Assembly (NCBI GenBank): GCA_035307785.1
Contig: DATGHS010000211.1
Coordinates: 1-5,509, forward strand
Direction: 5' to 3'
Source of the DNA: DATGHS01 sp035307785
GTDB taxonomy: Bacteria > Planctomycetota > Planctomycetia > Gemmatales > Gemmataceae
Length of the DNA: 5,509 nucleotides
Of the stretch, positions 1-5,509 are shown one piece after another. Made by a program: the position numbers and the translations under genes. How positions within the stretch are numbered: the first letter of the stretch is position 1; every line of letters starts with the position of its first letter. The notes under the pieces are model-generated. The model was not told where the DNA came from. It did no database searches and saw only the letters and a list, made by a program, of their open reading frames with translations.

Positions 1-1719
1 GCGCTCTCTGAACCCGCCGTCCCCGTTCCTGCCAAGGCGGAGGCGGAGGCAGCGCCCATCAAGGTCAAGTGCCCGCACTGCGAATTCGAAAACACCTTTC
101 AAGCGCGCATGGCCGGGAAGAACGCGCCCTGCCAAAACGAAGATTGCCGCAAAATCATCAAGGTGCCGCTGCTCGAAAAAGAGGAGGCGAAGGACTGGCG
201 CAAGATGGGCAAGCAAGCGCCCAGCATGGCTAAGGTCGACGTCGAGCCGGGCATGGAAGGCGCATGGGGCGTAGCCCAGCAAACTGCCGTTAGCCGCGAG
301 GCGCTCAAAGAAGCCGAGGCGATTGGCGGACCGGTGGAAGAGGAAGGCCCAAACTGGCGCAAGCGCATCATTCGCATTGTGCTTGCTCTCCTGGTCCTGG
401 GGCTAATTGGTTACGGCATCTTCTATGGGGTCCGGCGCTGGAACCGCGGGCAGGAACGGCGCACCATGGAAACGGCCCTGCAGATGGCAACCAAACCAGA
501 GGAAAGCAAACTCAAGCCCGAACAAGCTGGCCTGGTTTTCTTGCTGGCCGCCGAGCAAGCGGAGCATCAGCACCGCTGGACCGAGGCCAAAGATCTGTTG
601 GAACAGGCTCGCGGTCGCGTGAAAGGGAATGCGCCCGAAAACAACCTTGCGCTGCTGCAAGTCGCCCTGGGAATTGCCGATTTAGCCGGCACCAAAGAGG
701 AGCTGGAAGCGGAGCAACGGCTTGACTGGAAAAAGGCCAAACTTGACGACGCCATCCGACAAACGATGCTACTTTGGCCGCAAGGCCCCTCGGGCGACGT
801 TCATGATTTTCATGCGACTGCATTTCGAGAATTGGTACGCAAAATGAACGCCCGCGGCCAATTCGACGTCTGCATCCCCATTGTGAACCAGATTTGCACG
901 GATGACCACAGCGAAGTCCTTGCCGTCATGGGTTTGGAAATGCTCTCACTCGGCCAACGCGATAAAGCCGAAAAACTGGCGCGGGCCGCCGATTCGGGTA
1001 CCGCCGCCCAGGCGCCTTCTTTGATCGCACTCTGGCTAGCCATTGGCTCGCCCGATTCACCGGAAAAAGCCAAGGAAGCGCTGGCCCACGCGCAAGCGAT
1101 TGCCCCCGAGCCTGCCGAAAAGCAGAGCTTTACGCCCGTGCAGCGGATCGGCTGGGCAGGAGGCTGGGCGCGGCAAGCCGGCAAGCTCGACAAGGCCCGC
1201 AAGTTGCTTCTTGCAGACAAAGGTGGCTCGGCCGATGAACGGTTCCGGGCCAAAGCGGCCGCGGCGGAAGCCGTCATCGTCACACAGCCGTCGGATTCGA
1301 CCGAGCTTCAGGCCTGTGCCGATCAACTCGCCGTTGATTTCAAGAAAGAACCAGCCCCGATGTGGGTGCTGTGGCGACTGGTTCATCTCAGCTTGAAAGC
1401 CGGCCGGGCCGACCTGGCTAAGTTTTTCACCGACAAAATCGGCGATCCCACCCTGAAGGCCCAGGCACAGCTCGTCTTGCTTCGGGCCGATTTGAAAGGC
1501 AAGAAAGAGACGGCAGACTGGAATCGCGCCAAAGAAGTCGGCGATCCGGAGAGCATGGCCCAGTCGCTGGCCGTAGTGGAAATCGCCCGGCACAACACCC
1601 GGATTGGCGGTGATTCCAAGGTACGCAAAGACTTGCGCGATTGGACCACCGAACGCGAGCGTTGGAAGCCGTTTGTCTACGTGGGCATCGCGCTGGCGGG
1701 CTATCCAGAGGAGAACTGA
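1..1719 (+). CDS. Membrane-anchored zinc-ribbon / TPR-like repeat protein, 5' end missing
   Basis: The frame is open from the first base, so the true start lies upstream; 572 residues are visible. The ATG at 109 is an unlikely start because it falls inside the zinc ribbon. Visible residues 24-49 hold CPHC, then 16 residues, then CQNEDC: a CxxC...CxxxxC zinc-ribbon-like knuckle. After a charged linker, residues about 123-144 form one hydrophobic membrane helix flanked by WRKR and RRWNR. The remaining ~400 residues are mostly helical, with TPR-like helix pairs near 173-207, 304-332, 340-369, 383-406 and 454-480 (for example RWTEAKDLLEQA and KLDKARKLLLAD). No catalytic motif is seen. The positive residues on both sides of the helix leave topology open, although a cytoplasmic zinc ribbon and an exported repeat domain is the usual expectation. 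Such repeats generally mediate protein contacts. The stop abuts the glnA start, suggesting one operon. The function is unknown; the domain reading is by eye. Confidence 0.85.
   Translation, partial: ALSEPAVPVPAKAEAEAAPIKVKCPHCEFENTFQARMAGKNAPCQNEDCRKIIKVPLLEKEEAKDWRKMGKQAPSMAKVDVEPGMEGAWGVAQQTAVSREALKEAEAIGGPVEEEGPNWRKRIIRIVLALLVLGLIGYGIFYGVRRWNRGQERRTMETALQMATKPEESKLKPEQAGLVFLLAAEQAEHQHRWTEAKDLLEQARGRVKGNAPENNLALLQVALGIADLAGTKEELEAEQRLDWKKAKLDDAIRQTMLLWPQGPSGDVHDFHATAFRELVRKMNARGQFDVCIPIVNQICTDDHSEVLAVMGLEMLSLGQRDKAEKLARAADSGTAAQAPSLIALWLAIGSPDSPEKAKEALAHAQAIAPEPAEKQSFTPVQRIGWAGGWARQAGKLDKARKLLLADKGGSADERFRAKAAAAEAVIVTQPSDSTELQACADQLAVDFKKEPAPMWVLWRLVHLSLKAGRADLAKFFTDKIGDPTLKAQAQLVLLRADLKGKKETADWNRAKEVGDPESMAQSLAVVEIARHNTRIGGDSKVRKDLRDWTTERERWKPFVYVGIALAGYPEEN
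1707..1713 (+). promoter_or_regulatory. Ribosome binding site for glnA
   Basis: AGAGGAG lies inside the last codons of the upstream gene, six bases before the GTG at 1720. It supports GTG as the glnA start. Because the upstream TGA (1717-1719) directly touches this GTG, ribosomes finishing the first gene could restart on glnA, which is the classic arrangement for translational coupling. Confidence 0.75.
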
Positions 1720-3138
1720 GTGACACCGAAAGAAGTTCTGGCCCTGATTCGCGAAAAGGAGGTCAAGGCGGTCGATTTGCGCTTCATGGACTTCCCGGGC
1801 ATGTGGAAGCACTTCACTATCCCCGCCGAAATGCTGGAAGAGAACATTTTCGACGACGGTCTCGGCTTCGACGGCTCCAGCATGCACGGCTGGCAAGCCA
1901 TCAATGAGTCGGATTTACTCGTCCTCCCCGTGGCCGACACCGCTTTTATCGATCCGTTTTTCAAAGACGCCACGCTGACGATGATCGGCAACATTCAGGA
2001 TCCGCTTACCAAGGAGGATTACACGCGCGATCCGCGGAATGTCGCGCGCAAGGCCGTCAATTACATGAAGTCCACGGGCATTGCCGAGATTGCCAACATT
2101 GGCCCGGAACTCGAATTCTTCATCTTCGACGATGTGCGCTTCGATCAGACGCCGAATTCCGCCTTCTATTTCGTGGACAGCCAGGAAGGCGCCTGGAACT
2201 CCGGCCGCGTCGAAGGACCGAATCTCGGCCACAAGCTCCGCTATCGCGAAGGCTACTTCCCCTGCCCTCCCGCCGACGCCACCAACGACCTTCGCGCAGA
2301 AATGATGCTCACGATGCAGCAATGCGGCCTGCGTATTGAGCGGCAACATCACGAAATCGCAACCGGCGGCCATGCCGAAATCGACATTCAATACGACGAG
2401 CTCGTCAAGAGTGCCGACAATGTGCAGAAGTTCAAATACGTCGTGAAGAACGTGGCCCGCAAGCATGGCAAGACGGCGACGTTTATGCCAAAACCGCTGT
2501 TTCAGGAAAACGGCAGCGGTATGCAAGTGCACGTGTCCCTGTGGAAAGACCAGCGCAACCTCTTTGCCGGTCCCGGTTATGCCGGGCTTTCCGACCTCGC
2601 GATTTACGCCATTGGCGGACTCTTGAAGCACGCTCCCGCACTCTGCGCGATCACGAACCCGACCACCAACAGCTACAAGCGCTTGTTTCACGATCCCGAA
2701 TTGCCGGCGCCCGTGAATCTTGCCTATTCGCGGCGTAATCGCTCGGCCGCGATTCGCATTCCGGTTTATTCGCCGAAGGCGCTGTCCAAGCGCTTGGAGT
2801 ACCGCTGTCCGGACGGCGCCAGCAACCCGTACCTCACTTTTGCTGCAATGCTCATGGCCATTCTCGATGGCATCAAAAACAAGATTCATCCGGGCGAACC
2901 GATGGACAAGGACATTTACGACCTCGAGGCGGAGGAGTTGGCGACGGTTCGCAAGACGCCGGCTTCGCTGGAGGAAGCGCTGCTGCATCTGCAAAAAGAT
3001 CAGGAATTCCTGCTGCAAGGCGAGGTCTTCACGGAAGACGTGATCGATACCTGGGTCTGGTACAAGCGCGAAAAAGAGGTCAAAGCCATTCAACACCGGC
3101 CGCATCCATACGAATTTATGCTCTATTACGACGTTTAG
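1720..3138 (+). CDS. glnA: Glutamine synthetase type I (glutamate-ammonia ligase)
   Basis: This enzyme makes glutamine from glutamate, ammonia and ATP in the cytoplasm, normally as a dodecamer. The 472 residues match the usual length (E. coli about 469), and the N-terminus (TPKEVLALIREKEVKAVDLR) fits the family start, supporting GTG. Visible landmarks are the beta-grasp region with FMDFPG and GLGFDGSS, GPELEF with metal ligands E130 and E132, HHE and GGHAE with E212 and E220, KP plus NGSG at 258-267, NPTTNSYKR at 313-321, flap glutamate E327, NRS at 340-342, and RLEYRCPD with E360. Y400 in KDIYDL corresponds to the E. coli adenylylation tyrosine (Tyr397), so adenylylation by GlnE is possible; no GlnE is in the window. 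Two oddities stand out: residue 269 is Gln (GMQVH) where the n2-metal His is expected, and the flap (HDPELPAPV) appears two residues longer than the common GYEAPV form. The gene follows the zinc-ribbon/TPR gene with no gap. Family assignment is very secure; normal activity is only inferred. Confidence 0.97.
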   Translation: MTPKEVLALIREKEVKAVDLRFMDFPGMWKHFTIPAEMLEENIFDDGLGFDGSSMHGWQAINESDLLVLPVADTAFIDPFFKDATLTMIGNIQDPLTKEDYTRDPRNVARKAVNYMKSTGIAEIANIGPELEFFIFDDVRFDQTPNSAFYFVDSQEGAWNSGRVEGPNLGHKLRYREGYFPCPPADATNDLRAEMMLTMQQCGLRIERQHHEIATGGHAEIDIQYDELVKSADNVQKFKYVVKNVARKHGKTATFMPKPLFQENGSGMQVHVSLWKDQRNLFAGPGYAGLSDLAIYAIGGLLKHAPALCAITNPTTNSYKRLFHDPELPAPVNLAYSRRNRSAAIRIPVYSPKALSKRLEYRCPDGASNPYLTFAAMLMAILDGIKNKIHPGEPMDKDIYDLEAEELATVRKTPASLEEALLHLQKDQEFLLQGEVFTEDVIDTWVWYKREKEVKAIQHRPHPYEFMLYYDV

Positions 3139-3188
3139 CCGCAAAAGTCGCCGCGTCCCCGGCCGAAAAACAAGGTAGAATGCACTAG

Positions 3189-3249
3189 GTAGTCAGGCTT
3201 TCCAGCCTGACCATGCGCCTTTGCAGTCCGGCTGGAAAGCCTGACCTAC
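3189..3249. repeat. REP-like double hairpin in the glnA downstream spacer
   Basis: Two small hairpins sit back to back. The left one (3192-3211) is a perfect 8-bp stem, GTCAGGCT with AGCCTGAC, around a TTCC loop. The right one (3226-3245) is GTCCGGCT with AGCCTGAC around GGAA, with one mismatch. The two arms are also inverted copies of each other: GTAG-TCAGGCTTTCCAGCC-TGAC on the left pairs with the reverse complement of 3226-3249 with one mismatch and a one-base bulge, enclosing a 14-base loop (3212-3225). The unit could therefore fold as one long hairpin or as two short ones. No T-run follows, so a simple intrinsic terminator is not indicated. The arrangement resembles REP/BIME units mobilised by REP-associated tyrosine transposases. 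From memory this core recurs in Pirellulales intergenic regions; that recollection is unchecked. Confidence 0.8.
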
Positions 3250-3258
3250 AACTATCGC

Positions 3259-3264
3259 GGAGGG
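3259..3264 (+). promoter_or_regulatory. Ribosome binding site for the coiled-coil protein gene
   Basis: GGAGGG sits six bases before the ATG at 3271 and fixes that codon as the start. It begins only ten bases after the double hairpin, so if transcription starts upstream of the repeat, the folded RNA could influence access to this site. Confidence 0.75.
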
Positions 3265-3270
3265 CTATCC

Positions 3271-4743
3271 ATGCGACGCCTCATCTGGATTGTTCTCGGC
3301 CTGCTCGAAATCACTATCGGAGTTCTTCTTGTTTATGCGGGTCTGTCGATTCCACGCCCGTCGCAAGTCGGTGAAGGTTTCGATCGCATGGAAACCACGA
3401 CTCGCAAGGCCAGCAATCAGGTCGAAGTGATGCGCCGGCAAATGCTGGAAGTGCAGCGGCCCGAGCTGCTGGACATGGCCACCAGACTGCAGAAGCAAAC
3501 CGAGACCGTCACCGGCACCATGAAAAAACAACGCGTCGATTACGCCACGGTGACCAACCTGCGCAATTCACTCAACGATGTGGCCAGCGGGCTCGATGGC
3601 GTGGCCGAAACGCTCGATCCCGACCGCCTCGGCAAAATGGGCGCCGCCTTCGGCGAGACTGCCAAGTTCATTGACGAACAGCTGATTCCGACTGCCAATA
3701 ATTCCGCCGATCAGTTGGAGAAGCTCAACGCGGACCTGGCGAAAGACGCTGAGAATCTTGCCCTGTTGCTGAAAGAAGCGCCGCCCGACCTGAAGGCCGC
3801 GCGCGAAATCCACGACAGCCTGGAGCGCTTCGACCAGGGGCTGGAAAAGATGCTGGAGCTATTAGAACTGAAGCGGCTCGATTCGATCAAAGACGGCTTC
3901 GCGGGTTTGCAATCGTCGCTCGAAACGACGGCCGGCGAAGTGGAAAAGCTTTCGCGCTACAAGTACCCCAAGGTGAAAGTCACCGGCCTGAAAGTCGACG
4001 TGGAAGAGAAACCGTTTTGGCCGAACGGCGACAAGATTGCCGAAGGTTTGCGGAAGGCGAACGAGGGCGTTAAGTCGGCCCAGGAAGAACTCGAGAACGT
4101 CGGCAAGGACTTGCCGGCTTTGCGCAAGGCGCTCGAAGAGAGCCGGAAGGTGGTCGCCCAGACTCGCTCCTCGCTCGGCCAGGCGCTCAAACAGCGTGAC
4201 AAGCTGGAACCGCTGCTGCAAGACATTCCGATGCGCACCGCCCGCCTGGCCGAGGATTTGCCGAAGCTCGGGAAGGAATTGGCGAAACTGCTGCGCGAGA
4301 CCAAACAATTGAAGGAAGTGTCCACCGCTTTGCGTCAGGCGCAAAAAGGCATCGACTCGACGGTCTCACGCTGGCCCGATCTGCGGACGAATCTCAAACG
4401 CACGTCGGAGTTATTGCATATGTCGAGTCAACAGCTCGATCACGTCCTGCAGCACCGCGAGGACTATGAATCGGCCCTGGCGGACTCGACTGAAATGGCC
4501 GAGAACTTCGCCATCATGGCCCCCATGCTGATTCAACAAATCGACACGCAAATGGCCGAACAACAACGCAGTCTTACGGACTTGGAAAAGAGCCTCGACG
4601 ACGTGGGGGACTCCATCCCCAGTTACAAACGCAGCGCCATGGACCTGGTCTTCGCCGGCCGACTGCTCGCATTCCTGTTCGCGGGCCTGGTGGGCCTGCA
4701 CGGAGGGTTCGTGGCGGTGAGCGAGTGGCGGAAGCGGTCGTAA
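3271..4743 (+). CDS. Coiled-coil protein anchored in the membrane at both ends, function unknown
   Basis: The 490-residue protein starts with MRRLIW and a membrane helix at about residues 5-27. It ends with a second helix at about 462-484 followed by the basic tail EWRKRS. Positive residues outside both helices suggest both termini are cytoplasmic and the ~430 residues between them lie outside the inner membrane. That middle part is highly charged, rich in Leu, Glu, Lys and Gln, and predicted by eye to be mostly coiled coil in several segments (about 35-225 and 254-450). They are interrupted by a Pro-containing, likely beta or extended segment at 228-253 (YKYPKVKVTGLKVDVEEKPF, then WPNG). No catalytic, nucleotide-binding or chemotaxis-signalling motif is visible. 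The layout loosely recalls MCP-type sensors without the signalling tip, or structural spacers of the envelope. A strong ribosome binding site supports the ATG. It is separated from glnA by a 132-base spacer, so membership in the glnA operon is uncertain. I do not recognise the family. Confidence 0.88.
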   Translation: MRRLIWIVLGLLEITIGVLLVYAGLSIPRPSQVGEGFDRMETTTRKASNQVEVMRRQMLEVQRPELLDMATRLQKQTETVTGTMKKQRVDYATVTNLRNSLNDVASGLDGVAETLDPDRLGKMGAAFGETAKFIDEQLIPTANNSADQLEKLNADLAKDAENLALLLKEAPPDLKAAREIHDSLERFDQGLEKMLELLELKRLDSIKDGFAGLQSSLETTAGEVEKLSRYKYPKVKVTGLKVDVEEKPFWPNGDKIAEGLRKANEGVKSAQEELENVGKDLPALRKALEESRKVVAQTRSSLGQALKQRDKLEPLLQDIPMRTARLAEDLPKLGKELAKLLRETKQLKEVSTALRQAQKGIDSTVSRWPDLRTNLKRTSELLHMSSQQLDHVLQHREDYESALADSTEMAENFAIMAPMLIQQIDTQMAEQQRSLTDLEKSLDDVGDSIPSYKRSAMDLVFAGRLLAFLFAGLVGLHGGFVAVSEWRKRS

Positions 4744-4774
4744 ACTGAGCCCGCAGCGCAAGCAAGGCGTTGTA
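4744..4774. other. Short convergent intergenic gap with a possible recurrent motif
   Basis: Only 31 bases separate the stop codons of two convergent genes. Most of the gap is GAGCCCGCAGCGCAAGCAAGG (4747-4767). I recall very similar sequences after stop codons in planctomycete genomes, but it occurs once here, so its repeat status cannot be shown from this window. It has only weak self-complementarity (GCC with GGC at its ends) and no T-run on either strand, so no convincing bidirectional terminator is seen. Confidence 0.35.
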
Positions 4775-5248
4775 TCACGGCTCCGTCGGATAAATGTCCT
4801 TGTGCTCGGCAACCAATACAAGCGTATCTTCGCGAAGCAAGCCTAGGTAGAATGCCTCCGGCTTGGATTTGCTCACATCAGCCCGAACGAAGACGGCCAC
4901 TCCTTTTGGCTTCGCCAGCGCCTTGAGCAGAGCGTCCGCCTCCATGACTTTGCCATCGGCTCGATAGGCAACCACATTCTTGCCAAGCGTCAGTTTTCTC
5001 GGGTCGTTGACCCAGTTCATGACCATTCCGGAGGGTTGAATCACGACACCGTCCGGACGTCGACCACCGTCGGGCGTGGCCTGCTCAGACGGCCGGGCAA
5101 TCTGAATCATCACCCTGCTGTCTGCTAATGTTGCCGACGCTTGCCAGAGCCTCGGCGAGTCGCAGCGCGGCGCGGTGTCCTTAAATTGGGCACAAACCAG
5201 AGACGGACAAACGCAAAGGCAAACTAAAGCAATGACAACATAGCGCAT
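4775..5248 (-). CDS. Small secreted protein of unknown function
   Basis: The 157-residue product begins with MRYVV and a hydrophobic stretch to about residue 20, unusually rich in Cys (10, 12, 14, 19), ending in VCA|QF. This reads as a Sec signal peptide cut by signal peptidase I. It is not a good lipobox because the residue before Cys19 is Val. The mature part has a Pro/Gly/Arg-rich segment at 52-67. It then has a compact alpha/beta-looking region at about 68-148, with a short pattern of the type YRADGK, LLKAL, VAVFVRAD, FYLGLL and DTLVLV. That ending recalls a common but unnamed type of planctomycete exported protein in which an argument-like domain closes with a hydrophobic strand; this is recollection only. 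No catalytic motif is visible. The ATG is supported by AAGGAG seven bases upstream. It is convergent with the coiled-coil gene and lies downstream of the glutathionylspermidine-synthase-like gene, 132 bases away, so co-transcription is possible but not shown. Confidence 0.82.
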   Translation of the reverse strand: MRYVVIALVCLCVCPSLVCAQFKDTAPRCDSPRLWQASATLADSRVMIQIARPSEQATPDGGRRPDGVVIQPSGMVMNWVNDPRKLTLGKNVVAYRADGKVMEADALLKALAKPKGVAVFVRADVSKSKPEAFYLGLLREDTLVLVAEHKDIYPTEP

Positions 5249-5380
5249 GTTTTGGCTCCTTCGAATGTGTTCTTTGGCTTTGCGACAACGAACGGATAGG
5301 CCTCGAACAATTTAATTTGGAAACCGTCTTCATTTAAAAACGCAAAATTGCACGTAAATGACGAAGTAACTGCAGACTTC
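5249..5380. other. AT-rich intergenic region between two minus-strand genes
   Basis: This 132-base spacer holds the leader of the secreted-protein gene. Its middle is clearly AT-richer than the flanking genes: 34 of 50 bases are A or T at 5301-5350. That would suit a promoter for the minus-strand gene, but no -35/-10 pair with proper spacing could be picked with confidence. No terminator-type hairpin with a T-run was found after the stop at 5381. Confidence 0.5.
5256..5261 (-). promoter_or_regulatory. Ribosome binding site for the small secreted protein
   Basis: Read on the minus strand this is AAGGAG, seven bases before the ATG at 5248-5246. It confirms that start and excludes later in-frame ATG codons such as Met47. 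Confidence 0.75.
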
Positions 5381-5509
5381 TCACTTCCCCATCACATGCG
5401 GCACAAATCGGCTTGTATTTTGTGTTATCGACCCCTTATCTTCGCGGATACCGATGCCGCAGGCGTAACCGTTGATCATCCAACTGCCAATCACCGGATA
5501 ATTGCCGTC
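5381..5509 (-). CDS. Glutathionylspermidine synthase family protein, C-terminal fragment
   Basis: The minus strand is open from the right edge to a TGA at 5383-5381, giving the last 42 residues; the start lies outside the window. They contain YPVIGSW, then ACGIGIRED, then ITQNTSRFVPH. This matches the closing segment I know from the C-terminal ATP-grasp-like domain of the glutathionylspermidine synthase family (GSP_synth, as in YgiC and YjfC: GSW...GIGIRED...IT...SRF.PH). Family members join a peptide or acid to an amine using ATP and Mg2+. The YgiC/YjfC type lacks the amidase domain of E. coli Gss, and its true substrate is often unknown. The gene is cut by the window edge rather than visibly broken. 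The next gene on this strand starts 132 bases further on. The family call is fairly secure because the motif run is long and ordered; the substrate is unknown. Confidence 0.85.
   Translation of the reverse strand, partial: DGNYPVIGSWMINGYACGIGIREDKGSITQNTSRFVPHVMGK

Noticed and set aside
109..111. ATG at 109 as the start of the first gene
   Set aside because: The frame is open to the window edge, and the first CxxC of the zinc ribbon (codons 24-27) lies upstream of this ATG, so the real start must be further left.
1057..1896. A 279-codon minus-strand open frame across the end of the first gene and the start of glnA
   Set aside because: It overlaps two well-supported plus-strand genes, lacks recognisable domains, and its composition is that of a reverse-strand shadow.
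1915..3144. A 409-codon open frame on the minus strand across glnA
   Set aside because: It is the antisense shadow of a strongly conserved glnA. Its translation shows no family motif, and the open length follows from codon bias on the plus strand.
3176..3181. TAGAAT as a -10 promoter element before the coiled-coil gene
   Set aside because: No acceptable -35 box lies 16-18 bases upstream (that stretch is CG-rich), so the hexamer alone is not enough.
3189..3249. The double hairpin as an intrinsic terminator for glnA
   Set aside because: Neither hairpin is followed by a T-run, and the nested inverted symmetry fits a REP-like repeat better.
5341..5350. GCAAAATTGC as an operator-like palindrome upstream of the secreted-protein gene
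   Set aside because: Only a four-base GCAA/TTGC match around AA, which is easily expected by chance in AT-rich sequence.

Overview
The window is a stretch of ordinary-looking bacterial chromosome with moderately high G+C. It most likely comes from the Planctomycetota (Pirellulales-like). That placement is an inference from recalled features, not a search. It rests on a membrane-anchored zinc-ribbon plus helical-repeat protein, an intergenic double hairpin built on a GTCAGGCT/AGCCTGAC core, a GAGCCCGCAGCGCAAGC-type motif after a stop codon, and small secreted proteins with no known function.

Layout: (1) 1-1719, plus strand, the 3' part of a gene for a protein with a zinc ribbon, one membrane helix and a TPR-like helical C-terminal region. 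(2) 1720-3138, plus strand, a complete type I glutamine synthetase (glnA). It starts with GTG directly after the upstream stop codon, so the two genes are probably co-transcribed and translationally coupled. (3) 3139-3270, a short intergenic region with a REP-like double hairpin. (4) 3271-4743, plus strand, a 490-residue protein with a membrane helix at each end and a long coiled coil between them. (5) 4744-4774, a 31-base gap between convergent genes. (6) 4775-5248, minus strand, a small secreted protein of unknown function. (7) 5249-5380, an AT-rich intergenic stretch. (8) 5381-5509, minus strand, the last 42 codons of a glutathionylspermidine-synthase-family (ATP-grasp-like) protein. This last gene runs off the right edge and is easy to miss because it has no start codon in the window.

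The only clear metabolic function is ammonia assimilation by GlnA, which keeps the adenylylation tyrosine. Two places in its active site look unusual: a Gln where the metal-binding His of the NGSGMH motif is expected, and a longer loop around the catalytic-flap glutamate. No mobile element, CRISPR array, RNA gene or defence system is visible. The points most worth following are the glnA active-site changes, the coupling of glnA to a membrane zinc-ribbon/TPR protein, and the double hairpin.
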